From assembly GCA_024138025.1 (NCBI GenBank), contig JAMXBD010001447.1, positions 186,001 to 250,000 on the forward strand: DNA of 64,000 nt, read 5' to 3'. The position numbers and the translations under genes were made by a program. Position 1 is the stretch's first letter; each line of letters begins with the position of its first letter. The notes under the pieces are model-generated. The model made no database searches, had not been told where the DNA came from, and saw nothing but the letters and a program-made list of their open reading frames with translations. Of the stretch, positions 21,851-34,639 are shown one piece after another. The DNA is from Combretum micranthum. Lineage: Eukaryota > Streptophyta > Magnoliopsida > Myrtales > Combretaceae.

Positions 21851-23899
21851 CCGATCATACTTTTGTCCCCACCAAAAGCATTCTCGTAATGCAATGTGAC
21901 TCACTAAATGATATGCATGTACAGTTTATTTATAGAATCATAGCAAGTTCATTATGTAATTTAAGAGCGATCATAGAGCATTTCAAACAATCTAAGTCTA
22001 TACTAACTCATACAATATTATTTCAACAAGTCTCGTTTCGATATACTTATCATTCATTCAACAGGAAAAGTTCATTTCTCATCGACAATTTTATCTTTAC
22101 CTAATTCTAGTGCTACTACAATTACAAGCACACTCAATGAGCATAGTTACTTAGGAAATGAACTCACTCGACCATTGGATCACTGGTCTTCTAGTAATAA
22201 TAATCCGGTGGTAGGGAATCGTCGAACTCGGAATCACCTAAAAAGGGAAGAAATACTCTAATAAGTATTTCAACTCAAACTAATCCAACGACTTCATACG
22301 AACTATCAAATTCATAATTCGCGTTCTAGGCTGGAATTCCAACTTAAAACGGCCATAACTTGGTCATTTTAACTCGGAATCTCGCAAATTTTATATCGAT
22401 TTCTATCTACTTCGGAAGAGCTTTCTAAATATGAAGTTTAAATCCAGTTTCGAAAATATCTAAGCCTCAGAAATGAGGGATCATATCTGTACAACGGTTA
22501 TATAGATTCCGAAAATGCGGTTTTCATGAATGCACTTGAGATTCCTAAGTGCAAAATGAAACTAAATACCATGGCAATGATTTTCCCTATCATGAATGTT
22601 ATGATATGAACTCTAATGAGCCTAAGTTCTTATAAATTTTTAGACTCAATGAATTTAAATAAACTTTTTCTTAGAAAATCATTTCATGTTATTGTTTAAC
22701 AAATAAGCTTACTACACTTGGTCACACTTACATATTATAAGGATTTTCTTTTAGAAAACTCCACTTTGTTTAAAGAAATTTTGACCCTTATATTAACTAT
22801 ATCCTAATGCCTTTATTTCTTTAATAAAATCTTCATCTGTAAACTTTTAAGTGGGTCTTACACTAGGGTGGTTACAAAAATCCGAATTTAGAAATTTTCA
22901 TTTTCAAGTTGATTCTTTTAAGAAAAATGCATTTTATACTTAGAACTTTAAGTATTTTTTTTACCTATACCCTAAAGACTTCATTTATTTAAGAAAATAC
23001 CATTTTTGAAGTTGGAAAACTAGTGTTTTCTAACCATCTATCCATTATTACGAATTTGGCTTTCAAGACTTTTCACCCAAAATTTCTTTTAGACTTCATC
23101 TCTTATTTTAAATATTTTCTTTAGTAAAAACTCATTTAAACTCATGAAAAACATCATCAAACATTATCTATCACCTATAGGCTTCATTTTTCTTGAAAAA
23201 TACATGTTTAGAAGTTAGCAAAAGGGTTTTTAGTCTAGGGTTCCCAAGCCATCCGAATTTACACTAACCCATTTCTTGAAATGTGTTTTCCTTTTTGGTT
23301 TTGTTAACTCATCTATCTATAGATCTATGGATTAAAAAGGTTATCTACTAAGGACAAAAACATTAAAGACCATTAATGCACATAAACTTAAAATAAAGAT
23401 GAGATCTTAAATGCTTACATGAATATGAGTAGTAAAATGATAGAACTACTATATCAAGTGCTTAAATAGGTTTTGTAAACATAAAAACTATATTTTTATA
23501 AAAGATCTTTTGTTCAAAATACCTTTTGATGAAAAATCATAAAGCTTATGGCATGATAGCTCCTTTAAATGTTAGATCTACTTTGTGATGGTTCGGTATT
23601 CTTGTTTTGATATTTCCTTGTCCCTATCAAGAGATCATGGGGACTTAGTTGGAAATATCCAAGAATATCCTTGCCATTACAAGGATCTATGAGTAGAAGG
23701 AGTGAAAGTTCTTTTACTTAGAGTAAAATAGGAGTAAAAAGGAAAATAAACAAGTTGTTTTTGTGTGTGTGAGAGGCCATAGAGGCTCACGGCATAGAGG
23801 GAGTGGAGAGGAGAGGGAGTGGAGAGGAGAGAAAAGAGAGATTTTCACCTTTTGAAACTTTGAAAAGTGAAGAATGAAGAAAGAGAGAGAAAATATAGC

Positions 23900-23909
23900 T
23901 TATATATTA
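23900..23909 (-). promoter_or_regulatory. TATA-like box of LTR L2
   Basis: Sense TAATATATAAG at the position matching the TATA-like run of LTR E. Confidence 0.45.
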
Positions 23910-25451
23910 AATAGAATTATGTTAAATGGGACTAAAACAATTTAAAAAAAAATTGCACAATGGAGCTTGTTGGGGAGGGTTTCACGCCAACCAATGCATG
24001 AGGGGGAAGAAAAGAAATGATTTTTGATTGATTTGTCTTGATAGCTTACACATCAAATGTCATAAATTGTAGTAATAATTAAGGGACAAAAAGTATTTGG
24101 AAAGAAAGTGATTGAGTGATGGTAAGTGTTGCAAATATAGGGTGTACAAATAGGTAGTCATAGGTTGTACTTGTGAATAGTAAGGAATAGTAGTCAAAAC
24201 AATTTAATTACCGGTAGTAGGAAAAATACGAATAAGAAGGCTATAACTGTATTTTTCGTAAGCCGGAAAATTATGAAATTTATATTTTTGAAATCCTTAT
24301 TTTATTTTGATTCTAATGAGTATTCATAAGTAAATTTTTGAAATTCTAGTTTCGGGGCACGCTTTTCTATAATGGGTCTCGGGATGACCCGGAATAGAAA
24401 TATTTTCGAAATCAAAACTTTCCATGGTTTAAAATATATTTTAAAACAATATTCCATATTAAATTATTTTATAAAATTTCTTTTGATATGAAACCGAAGA
24501 AAAACCGGATATAGGGTTTCTAGGTCTTTCTCACAACGCTTTGAACTAAACCGGTTTAGGGTTTCATTTTTCCGGTTTCTGAAGTTTACTAGATTACTAG
24601 GAAACCCGTGGTAAACATTATAAAAGTAATAGAATTGTGTAATGAAATAAAATGAATAGTGCAAAAGACTAATAAATTACCGGTAGAAATGAAAATACGA
24701 TAAAAAGGTTATAATTATAACTTTTATAACCCGAAAAATTATATAACCGATATAATTAGAAATCTTATAAAATTACGAGTCTAACGGTACTAATGGTATA
24801 TTTTTGATATCTCGAGCCCCGGGACACGCTTTTCGAAGTCTGTATCCGAACGGGTTCGAAATAGGTAAAAAATTTACTAATCTGATAATTATAAACGAAC
24901 TCATATTATTATGAGTTATTTTATATATTTAAACTACATCTCGGCCTCTAGGGTTAGGGGTGCTAGATTGCCGGACTTACACTATTGTATTCCGGTTAGG
25001 ATTTCCAGGTGATTTTCCGGTTTAGATCTTTGCCAATTTGGAAACTGATATTTATGTTTATATAACATATTTAATTTGAGAAATTTATTTTAAATTTTAT
25101 TTTTGTAAGTATTTAATAACTCTTAATGTTTTTGGAATTCTTTAATTGGGTTTCATTTCCGAAAGTTAATCATTATTTACTTTTTAATAATTTGTTTTTG
25201 GGCTTTATATTACCCGATTTTATAAGCCGGAGCTAAATATGGAATTTTTTGTACGTCGTGGTTTTGAATTTGAAAACCACTGAGTTCTTATTTTATTGTT
25301 TAAAGATTTTCATTTTCTCAAGATTGAGAAGTTTCTGAATTCGTTCGTGATTTAGGACTTGTCAAAATTCGGTTTTAATTTGGAGTGATTTTTAGGGTTT
25401 ATTTTCGAAGTTCATTTTGAAATTATTTATTGAAATTTTCCGGGGCTTACA

Positions 25452-26305
25452 AAGACTTTGGTAGTATTATGTGGTTTTGGTTTTTGTTTTTGTTGTAGGT
25501 AGTAGTTGTTTTGGAATTATTTTGAGAGAGTTTTTGTAGAGAATTTGTGGGTAGTAAATGTGTGAAAGAAGTAAAAGAGGAGGGGGGTATTTATAGGAAA
25601 ATGTGGAGTGATTTTTGAGTGATTTAAATAAAGAAAATTGAAACAAATTGAGGATGATGCATGAAGGGGGAGGGGGGTGTTGGCCATGTAGAAAAGAGGA
25701 CAGAGAGTGGTTTTGTTTTGTATTTTGTGGATTAAATGAAGTAATATGTAAGGTAGATGAGAAATAAAGTTATGGGAAAGATAAAAAGTAGAGGTTATAG
25801 GTTATAGTGTGTGTAAGAGTAGGTGTAAGAAAAAGTAGAGATAAAAGAATAGTGTAGAATAATAATGAATAGTGTAATGTAAAGTAGATATGACTAATAA
25901 AGTATCGGTAATAAGAAAATAAACGTATAATTGCGATATCTGTTATTTTTACTTACCGAAATATTATAAAACTGATATTTTTGAAAACCTTATATTTTTA
26001 CGAGTCTAACGGTATATTTGGAATATTTTTACTATTCCGAGCTCCATGACACGTTTTTCAAGAACTGTGTCTGATCGGGTTCAAAACGAGTTGCGGTTTT
26101 ACTAATCGGATCTTTTTATGCTTCCTTGGGTAATTACGCACTATTGTATATTCTAAAATCCTACTTACTCTTACTGAGTTGCTTAATCGGGATTGCCGAA
26201 CTTAAGCTATTACATCTAACTAGGGTTTTGTTGATCTTTAAAGTTCCGGTTGACTTTTGGTTTAGGGTTTTACGCTAAACTGATTCCAAAAATTTGGGGT
26301 TTACA
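25452..26305 (-). mobile_element. LTR L1, second segment
   Basis: After the AAGAC duplication the L1 body resumes and ends TTTGGGGTTTACA. Contains the sense TATA box TATAAATA at 25588-25595 (read on the minus strand) and U3 sequence up to the terminus. Confidence 0.9.
25588..25595 (-). promoter_or_regulatory. TATA box of LTR L1
   Basis: TATTTATA on plus, TATAAATA on the sense strand; same context as the boxes of L3, J, G and N. Confidence 0.7.
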
Positions 26306-26310
26306 GTAGA

Positions 26311-27497
26311 CCTATATACCAATAGTGTATAGCCAATGTTCTTCTCCAATGCGAGATCAGCCAACTTCCTTGTCACTTGCACTTGCTCATTACATCTTCT
26401 TGAGCTTTCAAAACCTGATTCCCATCATTCGCCCTGAGTTGAAGAAGATTTTTCCTCAAATTTGAAAGCTTGAAGAGGAAGAACTTCAAACTAATAACAA
26501 ATCCTACCCCCTTGAATAGTAAATAATGAGGAAGCACCTACAATAAAGAGTTAGTAAAACATAAAACATGACCTTCCTCACCGACGCTTACTCCTTTCAA
26601 GTGTTTGAACTCCCCTCTCTCACTAACGCTGCATGGTGACAAAGAAGGTATCACCAACCTAGAACACTCCACTATATTCCCACACAAGATGAATACACTC
26701 GTCCAATAAATAAACACAATCCCTAGTAGCCCAATGAATATATGTAAAGAGTTTATATGGATATATAACAAAAAGAAGCCAATACCCATCACCAGAACTT
26801 TGCACTATATTTAGTCTATTCATAAACATAGTCCTTTTCTCTTGTATGGTACGCATATGACTCTGAGAGATTTGAATTTCTCCATGCTTCATAGGATGTA
26901 AAACAATACTCTTACCATTTCTTTGAAAAGCATAGTTGTTAAAGTATCCACCATGGACAACCTGATTATCAAATATCTAAGGCTTCCTAAAGATTATATG
27001 AGAATCATTCATAAGTAAAACATCATAAATTACCTCATCTTAATACCTATCCCTAATAGAGATTGGTACCTTAACCTAGGAATCAACAAATAGGAAACCT
27101 TGATTGTTTAGCCATTGAAGTTTATATGGCCTAAGATATAGGACTGTAAGAAATTGCAATCTTTCTATCATGGAAGCTGTTGTCACGTTTGTGCAACTCC
27201 CACTATTGATAAGAAGAACCAAAGATTGTCTGCAATCCTATAACCAATATAGAATAGATTTTTTCTCAGCTCATCACCAATTGAAGGTATAGAAGATGAA
27301 TTCTATCTCAAAACTGAACTCATGAACTGTTCATTCTCTGGTTTTTCAAATATATTGGCCGTTTTATCCTCATAATAAGCATTGATAGTAGCAAGTAACT
27401 CATCAAGATTCTTCTCACTTTCATCCTCTTCCTCTCCAACTAGCCATCCATCAGCGATAGTCATCACTCATTTGTTAGGGCGCTGAGAAGCAATATA
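26311..27497 (-). pseudogene. Element F: decayed Ty3/gypsy gag-pol fragment with protease region
   Basis: One minus-strand frame from about 27240 to 26810 reads LLINSGSCTNVTTASMIERL, then RPYKLQWLN, then HIIFRKP, then HGGYFNNYAFQRNGK. This is the protease and following spacer of a common plant Ty3/gypsy class that is distinct from element B (whose protease has LFDTGATHSF). The catalytic Asp of the D-S/T-G motif is Asn (NSGS), and three in-frame stops (TAG, TAA, TAG) occur. Upstream, 27240-27470 in another frame gives an acidic stretch (DGWLVGEEEDESEKNLDE) like the end of gag. Below 26800 I cannot recognise the sequence. Both ends are cut, by LTR G at 27503 and LTR L1 at 26305. This is the oldest layer of this part of the window. 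Confidence 0.7.
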
Positions 27498-27502
27498 CCC
27501 AT

Positions 27503-30500
27503 TGTAAACTCCTGAAATTTTCATAATTCTTAGAAAATAATCTAAGAAGTCTAACACCAAAATCGAAACCCCGAAAATTGACCCAAGTTAAAACCAAATT
27601 CTAAATAAGGTCAAACACGAGAATTCTTAATCTTGAGAAAAAGAGAACCCTCAAAATGAAATAGAAAATTCAACTATCGATTGATTCAACATCCATATGT
27701 CAATCAAATCATCTATCCTATTCCTAACATGCAAATCAAGATGACGTATGCAAATAACGCTCGATAACAAAATACTAAGATCTTAAATCCTTCAGTGAAT
27801 TTTAGAATCAAAAGTTTCAATTTTCACCAAAAGTCAAACAGAGTCAACCCATAACCCTAGACTCGGTTAAACGATCCTGATAATTGAAAAATATTAAATA
27901 ATCACAAATAAAACAAGATAAACCATAGACGTCGAACTAAAAATATAATATGGGCAAAACTCCAAAACTTTATGATCTTACGAATAACTCAACAGAACCG
28001 GAAGTCAAACCGGAATCGTAAAAGTCAACAAAGCTTACAATAAATCCTAGTGTTTAAGATCCGACAATCTCGCGCTTAAACCCTAAACAACGAAATGGAA
28101 ATAATTTTTTATAATAGTTCGTAATAATATAAGAAAGCTTAAAAATATTAGATTCATAAAATTCTAAAGTCTTGGGGATCCGAACGAGATCAGTTTTTGA
28201 AAATGAAGCTCTGGTACGCCGTATGAAAAAAATATTCCGTTAATACCAATAGACTCGTAAAAATATAAAGAATCCAAAAATATCAGTTTTAGAATTTTTT
28301 GGTAGCTAAAAATTATAGATATCACATTTATACGTGTATTTTTATTACTACCGGTATTTTAATTGTCTAATTTACTATTCTTGTACTTTTTACTATTCAT
28401 TACTATTTCTCTATCTCTACTTTTTCTACTACCTATTCTTATACCTTTATACCTATTTCTTACACTTTGCTTCTAAAATTAATTTTTAATCAAATTTCTC
28501 TCTCTTTCCTTACAATTGCCATCCACTTCTCTCTCTCACTCCCTATTTATTTTTTTTTCAATTAATTTAATTACATCTAATTTTCACTCCAAAATTCTAT
28601 AAATACCCCCTTCTTCTTTCATTCTTTCACACAACTCATTCTACTACCAAAACTCTTTTAAATTCTCTACACAAACACTCTCCATAAAATTTTCCTCTAC
28701 CAAAACTCTCTTTCACCAAATACTCACAAAATTTCTCTCTATACATAATCTAACTACCATTTCTCAATAACTACATAACCATAGAATCACTACCATCTTC
28801 ATACCATATAAACACTTTAGGTAAAATTTCTTCCAACCATTTAGTTTATCCATGTCATGTAACTTAACATGACTATGGTGTTGTTTTGAAACTCACATGA
28901 GTAGTAAAAACAACAACATGTTCATGTTTTATTCTTGCACATGAAAATCCTATTTTATTATTTTGATATTATATATGTTGTTATTATTCGTTATTATCAT
29001 TGTTATTATTATGCTAACTTCTTATCCATATCTAACTAAATATATTTATATATTTATATATAATCTTTAGAGCATATAAGCTCACTTGTTATTTATTTAA
29101 TTTCATGTCTTGCAATTTATTTATTTCATGTTATTTTTAAGACCAGTTTTTCTAGTCTTAGACTTGTCCATATCAAGTCAAAACAATCTTTTCTTTATTT
29201 TTTTTATTTCTTTATTCTTTTTGGGACTAGTCTATTCTTAGTCCCGAGATGCATTGATGAAGCTAAGGCTCTCAATACTTGACTGGGATATCTTGATGAA
29301 GCTAAGGTTCCCAATACTTGTTATTTTTATTATCTTGCTTATTATTATTTGTTTTTAGTATTTTCTCATATCCTTATTATTTTACATGCTATTGTTCATG
29401 TATAACTATAATGATATTTTTTCAACTAAATTTAAAAGTAGAATTTTACTTTATTAAAAGAACTAAAAACTAAATTTTTTATTATGTGACTTGTCATTAA
29501 ATAATGGAGTTGGTATCAACAACATAGAAATAGAGTAATACAAGTTTTCTCAAAGTTTTCTCAAATAACAAAGATAGCTTTACCAAGGAAACATAAGAAA
29601 TAAATACTTTCTTTTTATAAAAGACCAAAGTTAAAGGAAAATTTTACTTGTTTTGGAAAAAGGAATGAGGAAAATAAAATAAAAATATACTTATTTATAA
29701 TAACCTAGGAAAAATATGAAGTTTCTTCAAAATACTTGAAAAGGAAATTTGTCAAGTTAAGTTTTAACAATTCAAAATGAATTATTTTATGAAATAAATT
29801 ATTGAGACACTACCATTAGAATTTTTGCATATAAAGTGAGCTTATTTATATACTAAAGGGATTTATCAATCATATATATATAATATATATATCTATTTTT
29901 TTAATCAAAGGATTTTTTTTTTAATGAAGTTGAGTTAGAAAATTTTTTCGCAAAATCTAGAAATATTCGTTTTAAATCCGTACCCTACGTTTCGGAACCC
30001 AAATGACCTTATATGACAAAGATAACCTTAGAAATGGATAGATCTTTTTGAATAGGTAGAAAATGATATATTATATGCGAAATTCCGAGTTAAAATGAGC
30101 AAGTTATGACCATTTTAAATTGGAATTTCATTATATGCGATTTTGACGAACATAATGAAATAGAATTAGAAAGTTTAAGTAGAATTTCTACGAAATACTC
30201 ATCTCGGCTGTTTCTTTTGTCTAGGTGATGAAGGATACGAGATTACCCTTCCTGAGGATTGCTACGACTAAGAAGATTGCAAAATGGACGAGTTGGTTAT
30301 TCCTCTTAATTTCATTACCTTGCTCGCGCTTGTGAAATAGTGGCATTAGTATACTAAGGAAAGACAAAAACGGATATGTATGGGGAATTTAAATATATGT
30401 ATATATGTGATTCTATACTTATGTGTGAAATGAGAAGTAAGAATATCGCAACTTCAAATCGCATGTTTAAGTGTTTTGTTTACTTACTTATATGATTGCT

Positions 30501-31427
30501 TATTGCTTGCCAAATTGATTGATCGCCCCCTAATAAATCTTAATAAGGTTTGGCTTAAGAAAAATAAAATACTCACGTATAGCATCCATCGAGTCACATC
30601 TCTTTCGAAAGGTTACTACTCCTACGCGTAGAGTTGGATTGGCTGTTATCGTGGTAGGTTACGGGCCATGTTCCTTTTTATAGAATCCAAATCGCCCGGA
30701 GAATGTGACTCTAGGTTTAAAGCTGAGCTAACAGAACGCTTTGGGTGGGGACCTGGGGACTAGCAGTAGAAGGTTGCAGATCTTCAACACCGATTCCCTA
30801 ACCTTCTTTACGGAGGGGTAAATCCGTTATATATATGGTTCCGGATCACTAAATTTATTTGTGTAATCACGTGATTGTTGCATTGTATGCATAGCATATG
30901 TGTGAAAATTTAAATAAACTTGTTTGAAATCATGGTGCGAATGAAAAGGAATACTTCACTAAATTAGTTGTAAGCTTATACTCCTATAGATTTTGCTTAA
31001 ACAGGTATACCCATGGCTTAAATTGAAGATCGTGACATTAAGAAAGTCATGGAAGGATGTTAAACTTTTATGAAGGCAATGGGAACATATGATGAAGTTA
31101 TCTTGTAAGGATCCTTATATGTAATGTTTGACGTGTTAGTGTTTTTGGAAATTTTAAGAAGTGTATTTATTTTGATTTGAAGACAATAGAAGGATATACC
31201 CCTAAGAATTGTAATTTACCATGTTTATGCTTTATGATAAGTATTCTAGTTGCTTTGTTACTTAATTATTATCAATGTAAATTGCGTTACTTCGATGCGT
31301 TCCCTTGGTTGTAATGTACACCTTGTCTATGATATGGAAGCCTTTGCATGACTGAGGTAGTCATTCCTAGGCTTTAGTATTGTGTACGGTGGACTGTCAT
31401 GTTTAGGGTACCCCTCGGGGCGTGACA
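27503..31427 (+). mobile_element. LTR G, 5' LTR of plus-strand element G (3.9 kb)
   Basis: Starts TGTAAACTCCTGAAATTTTC and ends GGTACCCCTCGGGGCGTGACA, followed by a decayed PBS. TATA box at 28598-28605, donor-like TTTAG|GTAAAA at 28821, acceptor-like TTTCTTTTGTCTAG ending at 30224, GC-rich module 30607-30822, and a decayed hairpin at 30831-30857 (ATATATGGT..ACTAAATTT with mismatches). The left flank is CCCAT; a right duplication is not visible because the element's 3' end is lost. Same LTR type as L3, J and N, but more diverged. Confidence 0.9.
28598..28605 (+). promoter_or_regulatory. TATA box of LTR G
   Basis: TATAAATA followed by a pyrimidine-rich stretch, as in L3 and J. Confidence 0.7.
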
Positions 31428-31435
31428 TTTTAAGT

Positions 31436-31447
31436 TGATATTAGAGC
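31436..31447 (+). other. Decayed primer binding site of element G
   Basis: TGATATTAGAGC, two mismatches to the initiator tRNA-Met complement, 8 nt after the LTR end. Both changes are G-to-A or C-to-T. Confidence 0.75.
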
Positions 31448-31999
31448 AACAAGGTTTTGGGAATTAGGAAAAAGGATACTGGAAGGTTAGAGTGATAGGA
31501 TTTGATCTTATGTCTAAGATTAGAACTCTACCTTAGAGAGTATTAGAAGAAGGTAAGAAATGCTTATACAAGAATCGAAGGATATTTAGAAAGATATGAT
31601 CAATGAAATGGGAAGTATCACATTAAAGGATTTATCCTAGAATGTTGACCTAAGTTTAAGGAAGGTAGAAATGACTTGGAGATAGAACATAGCGGAACGG
31701 TGCAGAGAAAACATGAATGAGGCAAAGAATTTAGGTATAGAGTAAAGTAAGCCTACCTTAGCAATTTTAATAAGCCTCGATGCATAGTAACCCTATTCAA
31801 CTCTTAGCTGAGACCAATTAAAAACAAAATTAGTGTAATACCTCTTTTATAGAGAAGACACCTAGGTAAATAATATTAAGTACCTATTATAACCCTTTAA
31901 TGAAAACAGACAAAAAATCTATAATGCTCCTCTTTTCTTTAAAAACAAATAACATGTGCGTAAAACCTGAAATGATGAGAATATCTCATACGACCGCTT
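31448..31999 (+). other. Leader and ORF1-region remnant of element G
   Basis: Sequence after the PBS that begins GAGCAACAAGG, similar to B (GAGCACTAGG). I see no frame longer than noise. ORF1 may once have been here, but I cannot align it with confidence. Confidence 0.3.
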
Positions 32000-32511
32000 C
32001 GTTTGGTTCTAGGAAGCTACTCGAGGAAATTATGCCACGATCGAGCATCCCTTTCGAAGAACAATAAGAACAAGGAGCACCCCACCACCAGATCTATCTC
32101 AAAAACTCTTAATCACTATGAGACGTCTAGAAGAGACAATAAGAGCATACGTGCAACAAGTACCCACAATCTCTGCACCCGCTCTAGTTATAAGACCTAA
32201 ACTCAGAGCAACACTAGTATCGCAAGCTCTTTCCTTCATGACTAATCCAGAACCCGAGGCTAAGAGGCATAAACAACTCAAACCTCTTAAAGATCCAGTG
32301 ACTCCTAAGGTTAAATGCTGGAAGTGTAAGGGAGGACAATTCCCCAAAAGAGGCCCACAACTACAAACAAGTGTTACTTTTGTGGAAACCCCAATTATAA
32401 GATCTGTGATTGTCCTAAAAAGAATGGCGCTTTCTGTTCTGGTTACGCAAAGGGAAGACACGGTGCCAACATTTGCCCAACGACAATAAGAGAATGCTAT
32501 GTATGTAGACG
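32000..32511 (+). pseudogene. gag: gag remnant of element G with nucleocapsid zinc knuckles
   Basis: In the frame starting near 32118, RLEETIRAYVQQVPTISAPA resembles the gag N-terminal segment of K (IEQLANLIRDFAQQAHAIPA). After about 60 codons a zinc-knuckle fragment follows (CWKCKGGQFPKRGP, in which the His and last Cys are lost). After a frame shift come CYFCGNPNYKICDCP and a degenerate third knuckle, then CYVCRRP up to the LTR H insertion. The capsid core between N-terminus and knuckles is missing, an internal deletion compared with K (46983-48320). The knuckle region continues after LTR H at 37932. Confidence 0.65.
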
Positions 32512-32516
32512 CCCTA
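32512..32516. repeat. Target-site duplication of LTR H (one mismatch)
   Basis: CCCTA here, CCCCA at 37927-37931, directly flanking LTR H. Confidence 0.65.
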
Positions 32517-34639
32517 TGTAAGCCCCGGAAAATTTCAGTAAGTAATTTTAAGATGAACTTCGAAAATAAACCCTAAAAATCACTCCAAATTAAAACCGAA
32601 TTTCGACAAGTCCTAAATCACGAATGAATCCAAAAATTTCTTAATCATGAGAAAATGAAAATCCTTAAAAATAAAATAAGAACTCAGTGTCTTCAAATTC
32701 AAAACCACGACGTACGAAAAATTCCATATTTAACTCCGAATTATAAAATCGGGTAATATAAAGCCCAAAAACAAATTAATAAAAAGTAAATAACGATTAA
32801 CTTTCAGAAATGAAACCTAATTCAAGAATTCCAAAAACGTTAAAAGATATTAAATACTTACAAAAATGAAATGTAAAATAAATTTCTTAAATTAATATGT
32901 CATATAAACATAAAATATCAGTTTCCAAATTGGCAAGGATCTAAACCGAAAAATCACTTGGAAACCCTATCGGAATACAATAGCTTAAGTCCGGCAATCT
33001 AGCACCCCTAACCCTAGAGGTCGAGATGTAGTTTAAATATGTAGAATAGCTCATAGTAATATAAGTTTGTTTAAAAATATCAGATTGGTAAATTTTTGAC
33101 CTATTTCGAACCCGTTTGGATACAGACTTCGAAAGCATGTCCCGGGGCTCGAGATATAAAAAATATACCAATAGTACAGTTAGACTAGTAATTTCATAAG
33201 AATCCAAAATATATCAGTTATATAATTTTTCGGGTTATAAAAGTTACAGTTATAACCTTTTTATTGTATTTCCATTATTACCGGTAATTGATTAGTCTTT
33301 TGCACTATTCACTTTTATTTCATTACACAATTTTATTATTCTTATAAAGTTTTATATTTTTAGATAAATATTTTATATATTATAGAAAATTTTGTTTATC
33401 TAAAATTTAGTTAGTTCGGGCTTTTATGGGATTAGATTCTGTTTAAGACCCGATACTAAAAATAAAATAAATTAATTTAATATTTGAAAAATATTGTTAT
33501 TTTCATAAAATAAATTTTTTTAGAATTTTTTGGGTTATAAAAATATCATTTATAGCCCATATTCGCGTATTTTGATCATACCGGTAACATATTTGTTAAA
33601 ATACTAAAATAATTCAAATAATTATTTAATTTTAATTATGAAAAATCTAACACAAATATTTGGAATAAATTTTCTAATTTTATTTTATTTATTAAGAAAG
33701 TACTTTTACAACCCATACTTCAAGTACACCTTACACATATTACTTCTTTTTACTTCAATCATTTTACACTTCATTATATCTATTCATGGCAGATTTTGAC
33801 TCCTTTATGGCTGCCATTGTCCTTTCATTTACTCCATTTTGACTAAAATAATTATATTACACTCCTTCTTAAAGAAGCTACACATACATTAATTACACAA
33901 TTTAATTTTTAGTCAAATTTCAACAAATTTCTCTCTCTCTCACTCCACGCATTCACGTGCAGCATACTTCTTTTTGGCTGCCTTGGTTTTATTTTTTTTC
34001 TTCTTTCCTTCATTCATTTATACACATTTTCTCTCTCTTTCATTTACACATTTTCCTTTTTCCATTCATTAACTTTTCTCTCTTATTTTCCTTCTTTTCT
34101 TCTTCTTCTTGTTCTTGTTTCTTCAAGAACCAAGCTGCCCCTGTCTCTTTCATTAGCTTCCACCCATATTTCTTGAAGATTTCTAAGCAAATCTTCTTCT
34201 CAAAGCCTCCATAGGTAATATAGGTCAAGTGTAATAAAGGTTTCATGCATCAAATGACCTTCCATAAGCTTAAAAGCTTAGGATGATGATGCCAAAAATG
34301 AAAACTCCTCTTCTCCACTATTATTATCTTGTATCATAATTATTTTCTTGTTTAAAGTTGATATATTTTGTAGATTTAACTTTTTGTGGCTTTGATTTTC
34401 GTTTATGCCATAGATCTTATTATTTAAGTTGTTATTTTTGTTATTTCTTATAATTTATACATAGATCCATCATTCACATAACTATTATAGTGATTCATAC
34501 ATTTATAACTAGATTTAGTTGTTTTTAGGTTCATACATGCATTAGACTTTTGTTTTATGTTCATAAATAACTTGTAATAGCATGATGATAGTAGGAAAGT
34601 TGTAGAAAACTCAAGATCTATTATATTTTCAACAAAAAT

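Larger units (their letters stand above)
21479..25451 (-). mobile_element. LTR L2, second segment
   Basis: Continues L2 after the insertion and ends TTTTCCGGGGCTTACA. Joined L2 is about 4.4 kb, with a perfect AAGAC duplication and no internal region: a solo LTR. Contains the hairpin 21582-21606, a two-copy repeat at 21650-21850 (TTTATAGTGTCTACTCCACT twice), an acceptor-like CCCTTTTTAG at 22239-22238, a three-unit degenerate repeat at 22870-23350, a donor-like GTAAAA at 23717 and a TATA-like run near 23900-23909. Sequence order is shared with LTR E, and the start type (TGTAAGCCCCGG in sense) with LTR H. Confidence 0.92.

Noticed and set aside
26538..26892. Minus-strand frames of 84 and 77 codons as a host gene
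   Set aside because: They continue the decayed gypsy fragment F; the upper part is protease-adjacent sequence, the lower part has no recognisable domain.
30607..30822. Possible tRNA or rRNA-like gene in the GC-rich block
   Set aside because: No cloverleaf, A/B box pair or rRNA core motif found; the block is part of an LTR type.
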